Shown one piece after another: positions 27,627 through 36,375 of a stretch of DNA of 64,000 bases (its first letter is position 1; the number at the start of each line of letters is the position of its first letter). Source of the stretch: Alphaproteobacteria bacterium (GTDB taxonomy: Bacteria; Pseudomonadota; Alphaproteobacteria; Rs-D84; CASDRH01); the NCBI GenBank assembly GCA_025210155.1, contig JAOASE010000004.1, forward strand, positions 39,254-103,253, written 5' to 3'. Below the pieces are notes generated by a model. The model saw only the letters and a program-made list of their open reading frames with translations. It was not told the DNA's origin and made no database searches. The translations under genes and the position numbers were made by a program.

Positions 27627-28905
27627 AGAACGTATAGTTGGCCTTTTCTGGGATCATTAATTTTTCTAAATTTTTTTCCTCATTTGCCTCATTAAAATAT
27701 TTCATTTTTTCTTCATTAAGCTTATTTACACCACGTATGTCTTCTAGAATTCTTTCTGCTTCTATATCTCTATTTTCATTCGATGAAGGAACCTCATTAA
27801 TAGCTTCCTCTTCTAAATCCTGATTATCATTGTTCATTTCTTTAGAAATAACCATGAAACTATGCTTCATAGAAAGTAATTTCTCGAGGATTTCTTTCTC
27901 TTCTGCTTTATTATATGAAAGTTCAAATACTACAGTTCTTAGTGAAGATTTCTTTTCTGAAAAAGATTTTATACCACTAATACCTTCTAGAGACTTTTTA
28001 ATATTTATTTTATCTCTAAGGCTTTTTATATAAAATTCAAGATCTGTTTTAACTTCCTGCTTTTTTATATCTAAGTTCTTTGTTTTAGCCATCTTAAAAA
28101 TTTCATCTATTGCTTTTTGAGCGGCTAACTCATAGTTCTCCTCTTCAGTTAGATCATATATTTTATTATATGAAAACTCATGAGACTTGTAATTGTCTAG
28201 GTCTAAAATTCTTATTCCTAAAGTTTCTTCATTTATATCCATAACTTCTATTGTTAGAATTGTTGTGGCCTTATATTTATCAAGAATTTGATTTATAGTA
28301 TTTGGATTTCTTTGATGAAGAAGGTTTGATGAAGTTATGTTTGCAATATCCTCAAAATCGCCTTTTGCCAATTGAAAGTTTATACTATTTTTATTAATAT
28401 CTTTTAATTTTTTCCAAGTTTGCTTCCAAAGTTTGGTAGACCATATATTTCCATTCGATGAATTAAAGAAAGAGGTTTCTATTGGAATTATTAGAAATCT
28501 TAAAGGAATATTTTCTATGAAATCTATGTTTTGAGCTGATAAAAACTTTTTTAAATCTTTTGAGTAGAAGTTAACGGTAAGATCTGCCTCATATTTTATC
28601 ATAGAGATTCTTTCGTTATTTATAGTGTATGATTCTACGAATTTTCCAGCGATTGTTTCTATGTCGTTTAATAAAAAATCTAGATCTTCTGGTTTGATTA
28701 TTGCTTTAGTAAGAGCTTTAGCTGTTGCTTGTTTTCTACCCTCTTTTAAGGCTTGATCTTTCGCCTCCGTATCTGATTTTGCTTGAGCAGAAATATGAAC
28801 TGTAGAGCTTTTAAGAAAGGATTTTGTTGAAGCTGAAAAGGCATTTTCTTGTGATATAAGCGTCATAATAAATGCTAAAATTAATGAAGTTTTGATTTTC
28901 AACAC
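27625..28905 (-). CDS. exported DUF2066-family protein
   Basis: 426 residues, starting with GTG (AAGGAG seven bases upstream). Signal peptide at 1-25 (LILAFIMTLISQENAFS), so periplasmic or envelope-bound. The region 35-140 (DQALKEGRKQATAKALTKAI, then GKFVESYTINNERISMIKYEADLTVNF, then FLIIPIE) matches the alphaproteobacterial DUF2066 pattern: ageing of the gene product into a rotary name is not possible, and no enzymatic motif is seen. The C-terminal third is Glu/Asn-rich and probably flexible. It is the last gene of a four-gene operon, 14 bases after the NPGN-domain gene. Family function is unknown. Confidence 0.72.
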   Translation of the reverse strand: MLKIKTSLILAFIMTLISQENAFSASTKSFLKSSTVHISAQAKSDTEAKDQALKEGRKQATAKALTKAIIKPEDLDFLLNDIETIAGKFVESYTINNERISMIKYEADLTVNFYSKDLKKFLSAQNIDFIENIPLRFLIIPIETSFFNSSNGNIWSTKLWKQTWKKLKDINKNSINFQLAKGDFEDIANITSSNLLHQRNPNTINQILDKYKATTILTIEVMDINEETLGIRILDLDNYKSHEFSYNKIYDLTEEENYELAAQKAIDEIFKMAKTKNLDIKKQEVKTDLEFYIKSLRDKINIKKSLEGISGIKSFSEKKSSLRTVVFELSYNKAEEKEILEKLLSMKHSFMVISKEMNNDNQDLEEEAINEVPSSNENRDIEAERILEDIRGVNKLNEEKMKYFNEANEEKNLEKLMIPEKANYTF

Positions 28906-28919
28906 AAGATGTCTCCTTT

Positions 28920-29438
28920 TTATAACTTATAGACCTTGCCGGATCTATAACCTTCCATATCTATAATTCCATCTATTAAATCAGATAATTCTTTTTCTGA
29001 GAAATCTTTTACTGTTTTCCAACGACAACTCTCCCCCGTACAGACTTGAAGTTTATTTACATAAGCTTTATTTACTTCTCCTGAAGCAGTTGGAGCATAT
29101 CTTTTGACAACGCCTCTTATATCTTTATCTCTGTAACTAGGACTTAAAAGAAGTGTTTTTATTGCTCTCTTTCCAGTATCCCAATCTGGGAAAACTGCGT
29201 AGTGAGAGCCTCTTTCATTAGTATAGTAAGTTTCTTCAACCCCTGTTCCAATGGCACCTGCTCTTTTTGTAAAAGTAGTTGATTTCATATTACCTGGATT
29301 TGTGTGTCTCCAAGCTTTTGTTCCACCTTCTTTTACCCAAGTTTGGCCATTTGCCATTGTATAATGAACTGCATTTCCTACAGCTTTTGCGCTAATAAAT
29401 CTTGTTGAGCTATTGTTGATAGTATTCCACTGGTTCAT
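28920..29438 (-). CDS. NPGN-type domain protein, possibly wall-active
   Basis: 172 residues, without a clear signal peptide of its own. WRHTNPGNMKS (about 43-53), HYAVFPDWDTGKRAIKTLL (about 79-97), then DIRGVVKRYAP and YVNKL form the arrangement of NPGN-type domains seen in phage virion proteins and in bacterial proteins thought to act on the wall; no catalytic residues can be assigned here. The start overlaps the end of the 765-residue gene by 29 bases in another frame, so either coupled translation or frameshift fusion to the upstream exported protein is possible. A fusion would explain the missing signal peptide. Confidence 0.6.
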   Translation of the reverse strand: MNQWNTINNSSTRFISAKAVGNAVHYTMANGQTWVKEGGTKAWRHTNPGNMKSTTFTKRAGAIGTGVEETYYTNERGSHYAVFPDWDTGKRAIKTLLLSPSYRDKDIRGVVKRYAPTASGEVNKAYVNKLQVCTGESCRWKTVKDFSEKELSDLIDGIIDMEGYRSGKVYKL

Positions 29439-31707
29439 TCCAGGGCATATTTGATCTACCGCCAGAAGATCCTGGAACCATCATAACTGGTCCATAGGGG
29501 CTGTAGCCAATAGGTTGATAACCTAATGATTGATTTTGTTGTGAATTCTTTTTTTCTTCTTCTTGTTTATCATAAGTATATTTTATTGCTTTTAAACAAC
29601 TTTCTAATTGAGACTTTGTATTATCTTCTGCTTTACCACCTTCTTCGCAAACTTTACAGCTTGGGATTTCATCAAAACTTGGGTTACCTATATAATAAAG
29701 AGAATTTCTAATAGAATTACAAACATCTGTTATTTCTCTACCTTTTCTAATTTTAGAAATTTGACCAGCTATTGAATTATAGTTAATTGGACCTTTTGAA
29801 TCACCATAACCATAATCTGAAGTGCTTGAAGTATCGTAACCTGCAGCTCTTTTTGCAATCTGTTCTGCTCTTTTATAAGTCAACTTGAAGCATTCGTAAA
29901 GTGCGTCATATGCTTTATCTGCAATGTAAATAGCTTTAATTGCTTCTGCACCTAGTACTGCTGAATTTTTACCAACATTAGAATTTGGTCTTTTGTGGAT
30001 ATCAACATTATAACTTTTATATCCTCCACTAAATTCTGTTCTTGATGTATCATCGAACAATAGATCTTCACTTAAAAATGCTTCATTATCTATTAAATCC
30101 AAACCTTCTGTGAATGAATCTAAATTCTTCTTTTTAGTTTCATCTAATCTAGAACAAAATGCAGTGTTCTTTTGATTTATTTTATCTATAGCTGTTTGAA
30201 CTTTTGCAACGTGATCACCTATTCCTGAGCAAAATTCCATTTCATCATCTATATCTGAAAGGAAACCTGTATATAGATCTCCGCCACCTGATATAGCCTC
30301 CATATCAAGATCTTCTGTTAAAGTTACAAATTTTTTATATTCATCTAAGAAGCCTTTAAGCTTTAGATAAACGCTGTTTGCATATTCGTTTTTAGAACAA
30401 GAATAGTAAGATTCTTTTTTAACTGGAATTTTTTCTAATTGTGCTAGAATATCATTGAACTTCTTCATAGGATCTTCTTTTACTGGCTCTCTAATATAAA
30501 CCGTTTTTGTTTCGGGAGATTTTGTTGGTAAAACTTCCTCTTTTCCTGCGCAAAGATCATCTATCAACCTAAGCATAACCCCATCTTCTCTCCAATATTC
30601 TCCGTCAAATTTGTATAGATTTCTAGCATCAGGATTGTAATAATAACATCCTTGTTTAGTATCTATTCTAAATTTATTATATGCACAATCTTCTGTTATT
30701 TTATTAAAGTTAAAGATTGTATCATTTTTTCCACCATTCCAGCTCCAACCAAACCTATCTAATCTGGTATAAGTTCTACCGTCGCCATCCCAATCATCTA
30801 TAGCTCCTTCATCACAACCTGCTACTTCAAGACACCTCTTTGATATGTATTTAGCACTAGGATTTGTCATACTTACTCCCAAATACCTAAAAATATCTAT
30901 ATTTTGAGGTTTACATACATCTAATTTACCAGAGTATTTACCTGCAATTCCTTCTATAATGTCAGGTATAGTATATCCCTTGTGCTCATTTTTATTTTTA
31001 CTAGATTTGAAAACTATCTTTTTATTATTAACCTTTAAAATACACTCTATTCTATCATCGCCTTTAATGCATGCAAATCTAGCATTTGGTAATAGATATC
31101 TTAATTCTTTTTGAAAACTTTCAGTTGTACATTTTAGCATCTTTACATTGTAATCTGCATCCTCAGTAAATCTTTCCTCATATAATTTAACACCTGGAGT
31201 GAATATTCTATTACAATATCTTGGCTTTATCACAAAATCTTTTTCATAAGTATTTACCTGTGCCAATGCCGCCTCAAGAGCTTTGTCCAAATCATTTGAT
31301 TTAGATTTTGAACCTGTTTTTTTTGTTTCCTCTTTAAAAGAGCCAATATCTTCCAAAACATCGTATATTGTACCAGAAGATGTCGCATCATCTTCAAACC
31401 TATATGTTTGGTTTCCAATACCTACACTAATCCACTTATTATTATCATTTAGTGATATTTTAATATTATTCTCATCTAATTTTAATAATTTCTCTATATT
31501 TTCAACTGAGTCTGTAACTGATTCACATATAAATCTAACCTTATAAGTTCCCCCACTTGTAAATTTACTTGCATCTAAAGTAACACCTGGAGTAAATGGA
31601 TTTTCGCAAGTTCTATCGTAAGAATAGCTTTTTGAGGTAAAAGATAGGATAAATAGCATAGAAATTATGCTTGTTTTGAATAATGATTTTTTGAAAAATT
31701 TATTCAT
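29410..31707 (-). CDS. large exported Cys-rich protein with an internal duplication
   Basis: 765 residues; not recognised. Signal peptide at about 1-29 (TSIISMLFILSFTSKSYS). Two related segments follow each other, about 34-125 and 165-265: both begin C-x(3)-FTPGV-x-L, continue F-x-Y-x-V and a Cys, and end near a TI-x-D or TIYD segment with an acidic EDI/EGI. The middle (270-395) has paired Cys and many aromatic residues (FGWSWNGGKND, YYYNPDA). A helical, Cys-containing C-terminal half follows, ending in a Gly/Pro/Tyr/Gln-rich tail. It lies 9 bases after the coiled-coil gene and overlaps the NPGN gene. A structural or adhesive envelope role is only a guess. Confidence 0.65.
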   Translation of the reverse strand: MNKFFKKSLFKTSIISMLFILSFTSKSYSYDRTCENPFTPGVTLDASKFTSGGTYKVRFICESVTDSVENIEKLLKLDENNIKISLNDNNKWISVGIGNQTYRFEDDATSSGTIYDVLEDIGSFKEETKKTGSKSKSNDLDKALEAALAQVNTYEKDFVIKPRYCNRIFTPGVKLYEERFTEDADYNVKMLKCTTESFQKELRYLLPNARFACIKGDDRIECILKVNNKKIVFKSSKNKNEHKGYTIPDIIEGIAGKYSGKLDVCKPQNIDIFRYLGVSMTNPSAKYISKRCLEVAGCDEGAIDDWDGDGRTYTRLDRFGWSWNGGKNDTIFNFNKITEDCAYNKFRIDTKQGCYYYNPDARNLYKFDGEYWREDGVMLRLIDDLCAGKEEVLPTKSPETKTVYIREPVKEDPMKKFNDILAQLEKIPVKKESYYSCSKNEYANSVYLKLKGFLDEYKKFVTLTEDLDMEAISGGGDLYTGFLSDIDDEMEFCSGIGDHVAKVQTAIDKINQKNTAFCSRLDETKKKNLDSFTEGLDLIDNEAFLSEDLLFDDTSRTEFSGGYKSYNVDIHKRPNSNVGKNSAVLGAEAIKAIYIADKAYDALYECFKLTYKRAEQIAKRAAGYDTSSTSDYGYGDSKGPINYNSIAGQISKIRKGREITDVCNSIRNSLYYIGNPSFDEIPSCKVCEEGGKAEDNTKSQLESCLKAIKYTYDKQEEEKKNSQQNQSLGYQPIGYSPYGPVMMVPGSSGGRSNMPWNEPVEYYQQ

Positions 31708-31716
31708 ATTATCCCT

Positions 31717-32625
31717 CTACTCTTCATCCATTGTGTTATCTTTGTTTGGACGATACCACATTACATTCTCTGGTTTTTTGCTACTCTCTCTGTAGCCGAT
31801 CATACTTTTTGCATCCGTTAGATGTTTTTGCAATTTCTTTAAATCTTTCTTCATTTTAAGAACGCTCTTTAAGAACTCAGCATTTGGATCTTTGCTTGCC
31901 TCAGCTTTTCTAGCTCTTTCTTCAGCTTCTTTTCTATCTTTATAAGCTCTTTCTTCAGCGGCCATTTTTCTTTCATTTTCAGCTTGTATTCTAGCTACTT
32001 CTGATTGAGCCTGAGCTTCCGCTTGCTTTGCTTGTATTTCTGCTTGTTTAATTCTAAGTTGAGCATCCAATTCTTGTTGTTTAAGAGCTTGCTCTTGTCT
32101 TAATTTTTCTTCTTCCAAAGCCGCTGTTTGACCTTTTGCTTTTTGGGCCCAAAGACCAGCTTTACCTTCTACATCTATCATACAACCATAAACGAAGAAA
32201 TAGTTTTGATTTGTCATACATGCAAGTGCTAGGTCTATATTATCTTCTTTATTTGCGCAGATTCCGCCTTGGCAATTTTCTGCATAACATTGGTCAAGGA
32301 CTGATACACAATCTTTTTTAGTAGGCATATAAGCCTTTCTACATTCGTGAATTTGATTTCTACAATTGTTAGCTTTTTCAGTATATTCACCATTAGCACC
32401 TTTTTTCCAATCTTTAGTTGAAAGGTCATAATGTTGATAACAAAGTTCTGCTTTATCTTCGCAGTTTGATAATTTTGTAGATGATTTTTGAATTTCTAAT
32501 TGTCTTCTTCCATATCTCTTTTTGGCTTGAGATTCTTTTGATGGAGATGATAAAACTGCTATTAAAAATAGCATAAAACCTGTAGAAATAGTTATATGAT
32601 GTTTTTTATCTAGATATTTTTTCAT
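31717..32625 (-). CDS. membrane-anchored coiled-coil protein, first gene of the envelope operon
   Basis: 302 residues; not recognised. One hydrophobic segment near 13-27 (TGFMLFLIAVLSS) as signal or anchor. Residues 50-160 hold about ten Cys (NCEDKAELCYQHYD, NCRNQIHECRKAY, DCVSVLDQCYAENCQ). Residues 165-245 form a long Gln/Ala/Glu/Arg coiled coil (EEKLRQEQALKQQELDAQ and onwards), followed by a short Lys-rich helix. Cys content and export suggest disulfides made in the periplasm. It precedes the large Cys-rich protein by 9 bases. Confidence 0.62.
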   Translation of the reverse strand: MKKYLDKKHHITISTGFMLFLIAVLSSPSKESQAKKRYGRRQLEIQKSSTKLSNCEDKAELCYQHYDLSTKDWKKGANGEYTEKANNCRNQIHECRKAYMPTKKDCVSVLDQCYAENCQGGICANKEDNIDLALACMTNQNYFFVYGCMIDVEGKAGLWAQKAKGQTAALEEEKLRQEQALKQQELDAQLRIKQAEIQAKQAEAQAQSEVARIQAENERKMAAEERAYKDRKEAEERARKAEASKDPNAEFLKSVLKMKKDLKKLQKHLTDAKSMIGYRESSKKPENVMWYRPNKDNTMDEE

Positions 32626-32686
32626 AATTCTACTTTACTCTCCTTGCTTAATATTATCATAAAATGCCCTTATAGACAAGGTCTAA

Positions 32687-32718
32687 AATAAAAAAGATTG
32701 TAATTTCTTACAATCTTT
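32687..32718 (-). terminator. terminator of rpsT
   Basis: Stem AAAGATTGTAA / TTACAATCTTT with a 4-base loop, then TTTATTTT on the minus strand. Confidence 0.85.
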
Positions 32719-32757
32719 CATATTACGATGATCTAAATCTTTTTTTGAATATTAGAT

Positions 32758-33021
32758 TTATTTCATTTTTTTAACTTGAGCAGCTAATCTAGAAGTTTTT
32801 CTTGAAGCTGTTTTTTTAGGCATAACACCTTTTGAAGCGCCTTTTGCTAATTTAGATTCAGCATTTTTTAAAGCTTCTTTAGCAACAGTTTTGTCGCCAC
32901 CGATGATAGCAGCTTCTACTTTTTTGATAAAAGTTCTGATTGTTGATAATCTAGATTTGTTTACTTGTCTTTTTGCTTCGTCGCTTTTAATTCTTTTCTT
33001 TGATGATTTGTGATGTGCCAT
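32758..33021 (-). CDS. rpsT: 30S ribosomal protein S20
   Basis: 87 residues, full length. Three-helix protein binding 16S rRNA at the body. MAHHKSSKKRIKSDEAKRQVN at the start (read as two pieces) and GVMPKKTASRKTSRLAAQVKK at the end are typical. It is a single-gene unit with promoter and terminator. Confidence 0.97.
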   Translation of the reverse strand: MAHHKSSKKRIKSDEAKRQVNKSRLSTIRTFIKKVEAAIIGGDKTVAKEALKNAESKLAKGASKGVMPKKTASRKTSRLAAQVKKMK

Positions 33022-33048
33022 CTTTTATATTTCCTTATTTGTTTGGTT

Positions 33049-33077
33049 TTGCATACTCTTAATTAAGGTTATTTTCA
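33049..33077 (-). promoter_or_regulatory. promoter of rpsT
   Basis: TTGAAA, 17 bases, TATGCA on the minus strand, about 30 bases before the ATG. Confidence 0.5.
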
Positions 33078-33150
33078 AATATGCTTCTTAAACTTTTTCA
33101 CATAATGTGTGCTATTTATATGGTATTTCTTTCGATTAGTCAAGGAAAAA

Positions 33151-36100
33151 TTAAACATTGTTTTTCCACTCTTTAATTCGCTCTAAGTGTCTGTAGTCAT
33201 TAAAGAATGATTCCTTTTGACTTTCTGAAGTTGGAGATGCTAATAATTCTCTATCTTTTCTTAAAAATTCCTTGTTTAGAGTTTGTAAACCGGATTCTGT
33301 CTTTTCAATTATAATTCTTAAATTATCTACTTCTTCTGGGGACTTAGGATATATTCTATCATCACCCACTGAATTTTTATGGCTAGACATAGTTATAAAT
33401 GCTAAAGTTGAAACCTTGCCTCCCATAAGCGTCTTAAGTTCTTTTGCATCTTCAGATGATTTGAAAACACCTTTCTCTAGGATAAGAGCCTCTATTGCCA
33501 TTTGAGCTTTTGATCCATCTATCACTTGCGTCCAAGTTGGGCATGTTCCAGTTTTGTAATCAATTATTCTAAAAGATCCATCTTGAAGCTGGTCGATTCT
33601 ATCCGCAGTACCTTCTATAATTAAAGGAACTTCATTGTTAGAAACTGATAGTTTTTCACTTACAGGAACTAGATAAGATCCTTTAATTTCTGTGAAAGAA
33701 TGTTTTATGATTTGATCTTTTTCTTTTTTATATTTGGGAACAAACCAATCGGCAAATTTTTTAAATCTACCTCTCCAGAATATCTTTATACTGTCGTCTA
33801 CTGATTTAAGCTCTAATAAGCGTTCAAACTCCTGAGTCAGGTCAAATCTATGAGTCATATCTTTCTTTACAAAATTTTCTAGAGCTTCGTGCATTATTGT
33901 GCCAAGATCTGCTGCTGAAACCTCCTGATTTATGTCGAACTTCTTATATAGTTTTAGTATATATCTTGAGTATATTTGATAAGGATCCTTTAAAGCTTTT
34001 TCTACGAATGTAGCAGAAAGTCTTTTAGGTCTTAATTCTTTTGCTGGATTAAATGAAGTTCTTTTTATAGGTGAGAAATCTTTACTATTAAATAGATGAT
34101 TTCTTATTTTTCTAAGACGAACTTCTTCCGATTTATCTATACTTAAATCAACCCTAGAAAGATATGAGTTTATTTTTTGTATCCATCTTGATGGAAGAGA
34201 TATAGATCCATCTCTTTTTTGAGCATAACTTATTAATGTTTTTTTAGATGAAGTTATTAATGTTGCGAAATCGTGAGAAGACAGTCCTATTCTTCTTTCT
34301 GGAAGTGGTAAACCTAATTCATCTCTCATCTTTCTATTAAGGAATATATCTTCTTTTTGCCCTTGAGGGAATATTCCTTCGTTTAATCCTGCTAGAATAA
34401 GATAATCTGTTTCCAGCATTCTTGCTTCTATTGGACCTAGGATAGAAACGTTGTGATTGAATTGAGGGCTTCGTATGCTCTTTGTATCAAGAAATGCCTC
34501 TAGGATTTTTTCGTATTCATATATGCTTACTTCTATATTGAAATCCTGCATAGCATTTTTTATTTCTATTAGTGTTTTTTGGATAACTTTACCGTCATCA
34601 GAATTACTAAAGATATTTTTATAATCACATATATTTTCAATAAATTTAATATGCGCTTCTAATACTTTCACAAAGTTTGTTTTTCTGTTTTCTACAAATA
34701 TATTAGAAAGACTCTCAGAACTTGTTTTAACATTATTTAAGATTGAGATTACTTCATCTATATCATTTGTAGATATATTTGTAAGATGTGGTTGGAAAGT
34801 GATTTTATTTCCATTATCCATTTCGACTCTAAGAAGTTTTTGCTTATAAAGTTTATTTATTATTTCATCGATACCTTTAGAGATTTTTTCTCCTCTGAAC
34901 ACTAAATCTATAATATTTTTAATTATAATTTTCTTTTTATTTTTAATCTCTTTAGAAGATAAATTTTGATCTTCAGACTTATTAGATATAAAGCTTTCTA
35001 TAATATTTGTATATTTGTTTTCTAAGAATGAAATTAGGCTGTAGGCATCAAAATTTGAAGATATAAGACTGTTAGTTAAAAGCATATATCTACCTAGTTC
35101 AGACTTGCTTAATGAAGATCCGCCACTATCATCTGTTTCTATACCAAAACTTTTAAGATTCGTTGTTATTGACTTAGACATTTGTCTATCTGGAGTAACT
35201 ACTACAATCTTTTCTTCTGGAGATTTCTTAATGTGTTCTAAAATTGAAATTGCTATCAATTCAGATTCTTCTCTATTTGTTTTACCTTCTATAATAGAGA
35301 TATTATTTAGGACATTCTCTGAAACTTTTTCTGATGGATTTTTTAATTCTATACCAAGCTCTTTCATTATTTCTGAAATAAAAATTTCTAGATCTTTATT
35401 CTCTTGGAAATTGGATTTAGAAATTGGAAATTCTTCTATAGATTTTCTGTTTATAGATAGCTCATCCAATAAAAATTTCATTCCATATTGAGGGTGAGAC
35501 TGACCTATATCAAACCAAGATTCTTCAGATATATTCATATCTATTGAAGGCAATATAAGAACACTATTTTCATTATGAAGTATTTTCTTTATAAGGTATC
35601 TTGTCGCTGGCTGAGAACCCGTGGTTCCTGCAACTACAATTCTACTGTATTTATTATTTGTTTCTAAAAAATCTGCAAAAGATTTAATTTCTGAAACTTG
35701 CTTTTTAGCAAGGTTTATTTTTCCTTCTGCATCTAGTATTTCATCCCAATATTCTTTTATAACTTCTAGAAGTTTTATTACATTCTGATAATGCTCTGAC
35801 TATTCTTCAGGATATATGTCGTTAAGAATATTTAAATCTACCTCTTCTATTTCGAAACTGTCTATTAGTTTTCCTAATTCGAATGCAAGTGATATTGCCT
35901 TATCCCATCCGAAGTATTCTACTATAGCTTTACCCTCTTCTTCTGACTTAAATTTAGCCATAATGAATTTAGATAAAAGTGATGTTCTTTCTATATTTGA
36001 GATAGATATTAAATTTGATTTTTCTATTAAATCTATTGGTGATACTATGCTTTCTTCAAAGTACAAATCATCTTCATTAACTTCTCCAAATGCCATAATA

Positions 36101-36324
36101 TTAGGTAGGATTATTGTATTTAATCCCTTTTCTTTTGATAGGCTGTATATCTCTTTTTGAAGTTCTCTACACGATCTTTTTGTTGGTAGCATTATAAGAT
36201 CTTGGAAACTACCATTTTCAACGAAATCTATCGCTATACTCTTTAGAAAAGGCTTAGTGGCAGGTATATTATATACTCTGCCATTATATAAGTCATTTTG
36301 AGATGTAGTTGGAGAATTGTTCAA
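33151..36324 (-). pseudogene. addB: double-strand break repair protein AddB, interrupted by one in-frame TAG
   Basis: The whole span is one reading frame of 1,057 codons broken only by a TAG at 35802-35800. Before it are 174 residues (VYNIPATKPFLKSIAIDF, LPTKRSCRELQ, LPNIMAFGEV: the helicase-like N-terminus); after it the frame goes on without a shift (SEHYQNVIKLLEVIKEYW, VVAGTTGSQPATRYL, HPQYGMKFLLDEL) to the C-terminal nuclease domain (EGTADRIDQL, RIIDYKTGTCP, GSKAQMAIEAL). In homologues the stop site is usually an aromatic residue before the AEHW-like motif, so a one-base change from a Tyr codon is likely. AddB works with AddA in RecBCD-like end resection; addA is not in the window. The start is TTG at 36324, just after a stop. 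Pseudogene, readthrough or sequencing error are all possible. An internal TTG at 35553 could only restart a truncated protein. Confidence 0.85.
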
Positions 36325-36375
36325 TTAAATCACCCTCAACCCTTTCTTACATGAGATAGGATAGAAAAAGATAAA

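Noticed and set aside
33151..35553. 800-codon frame as a complete, separate gene
   Set aside because: Its TTG start lies in the middle of AddB homology, and the frame upstream of it continues with AddB sequence.
35800..35802. TAG in addB as evidence for a recoded genetic code
   Set aside because: rpsE, rpsM and rplQ end in TAG at their conserved C-termini, so TAG is a stop codon in this genome.
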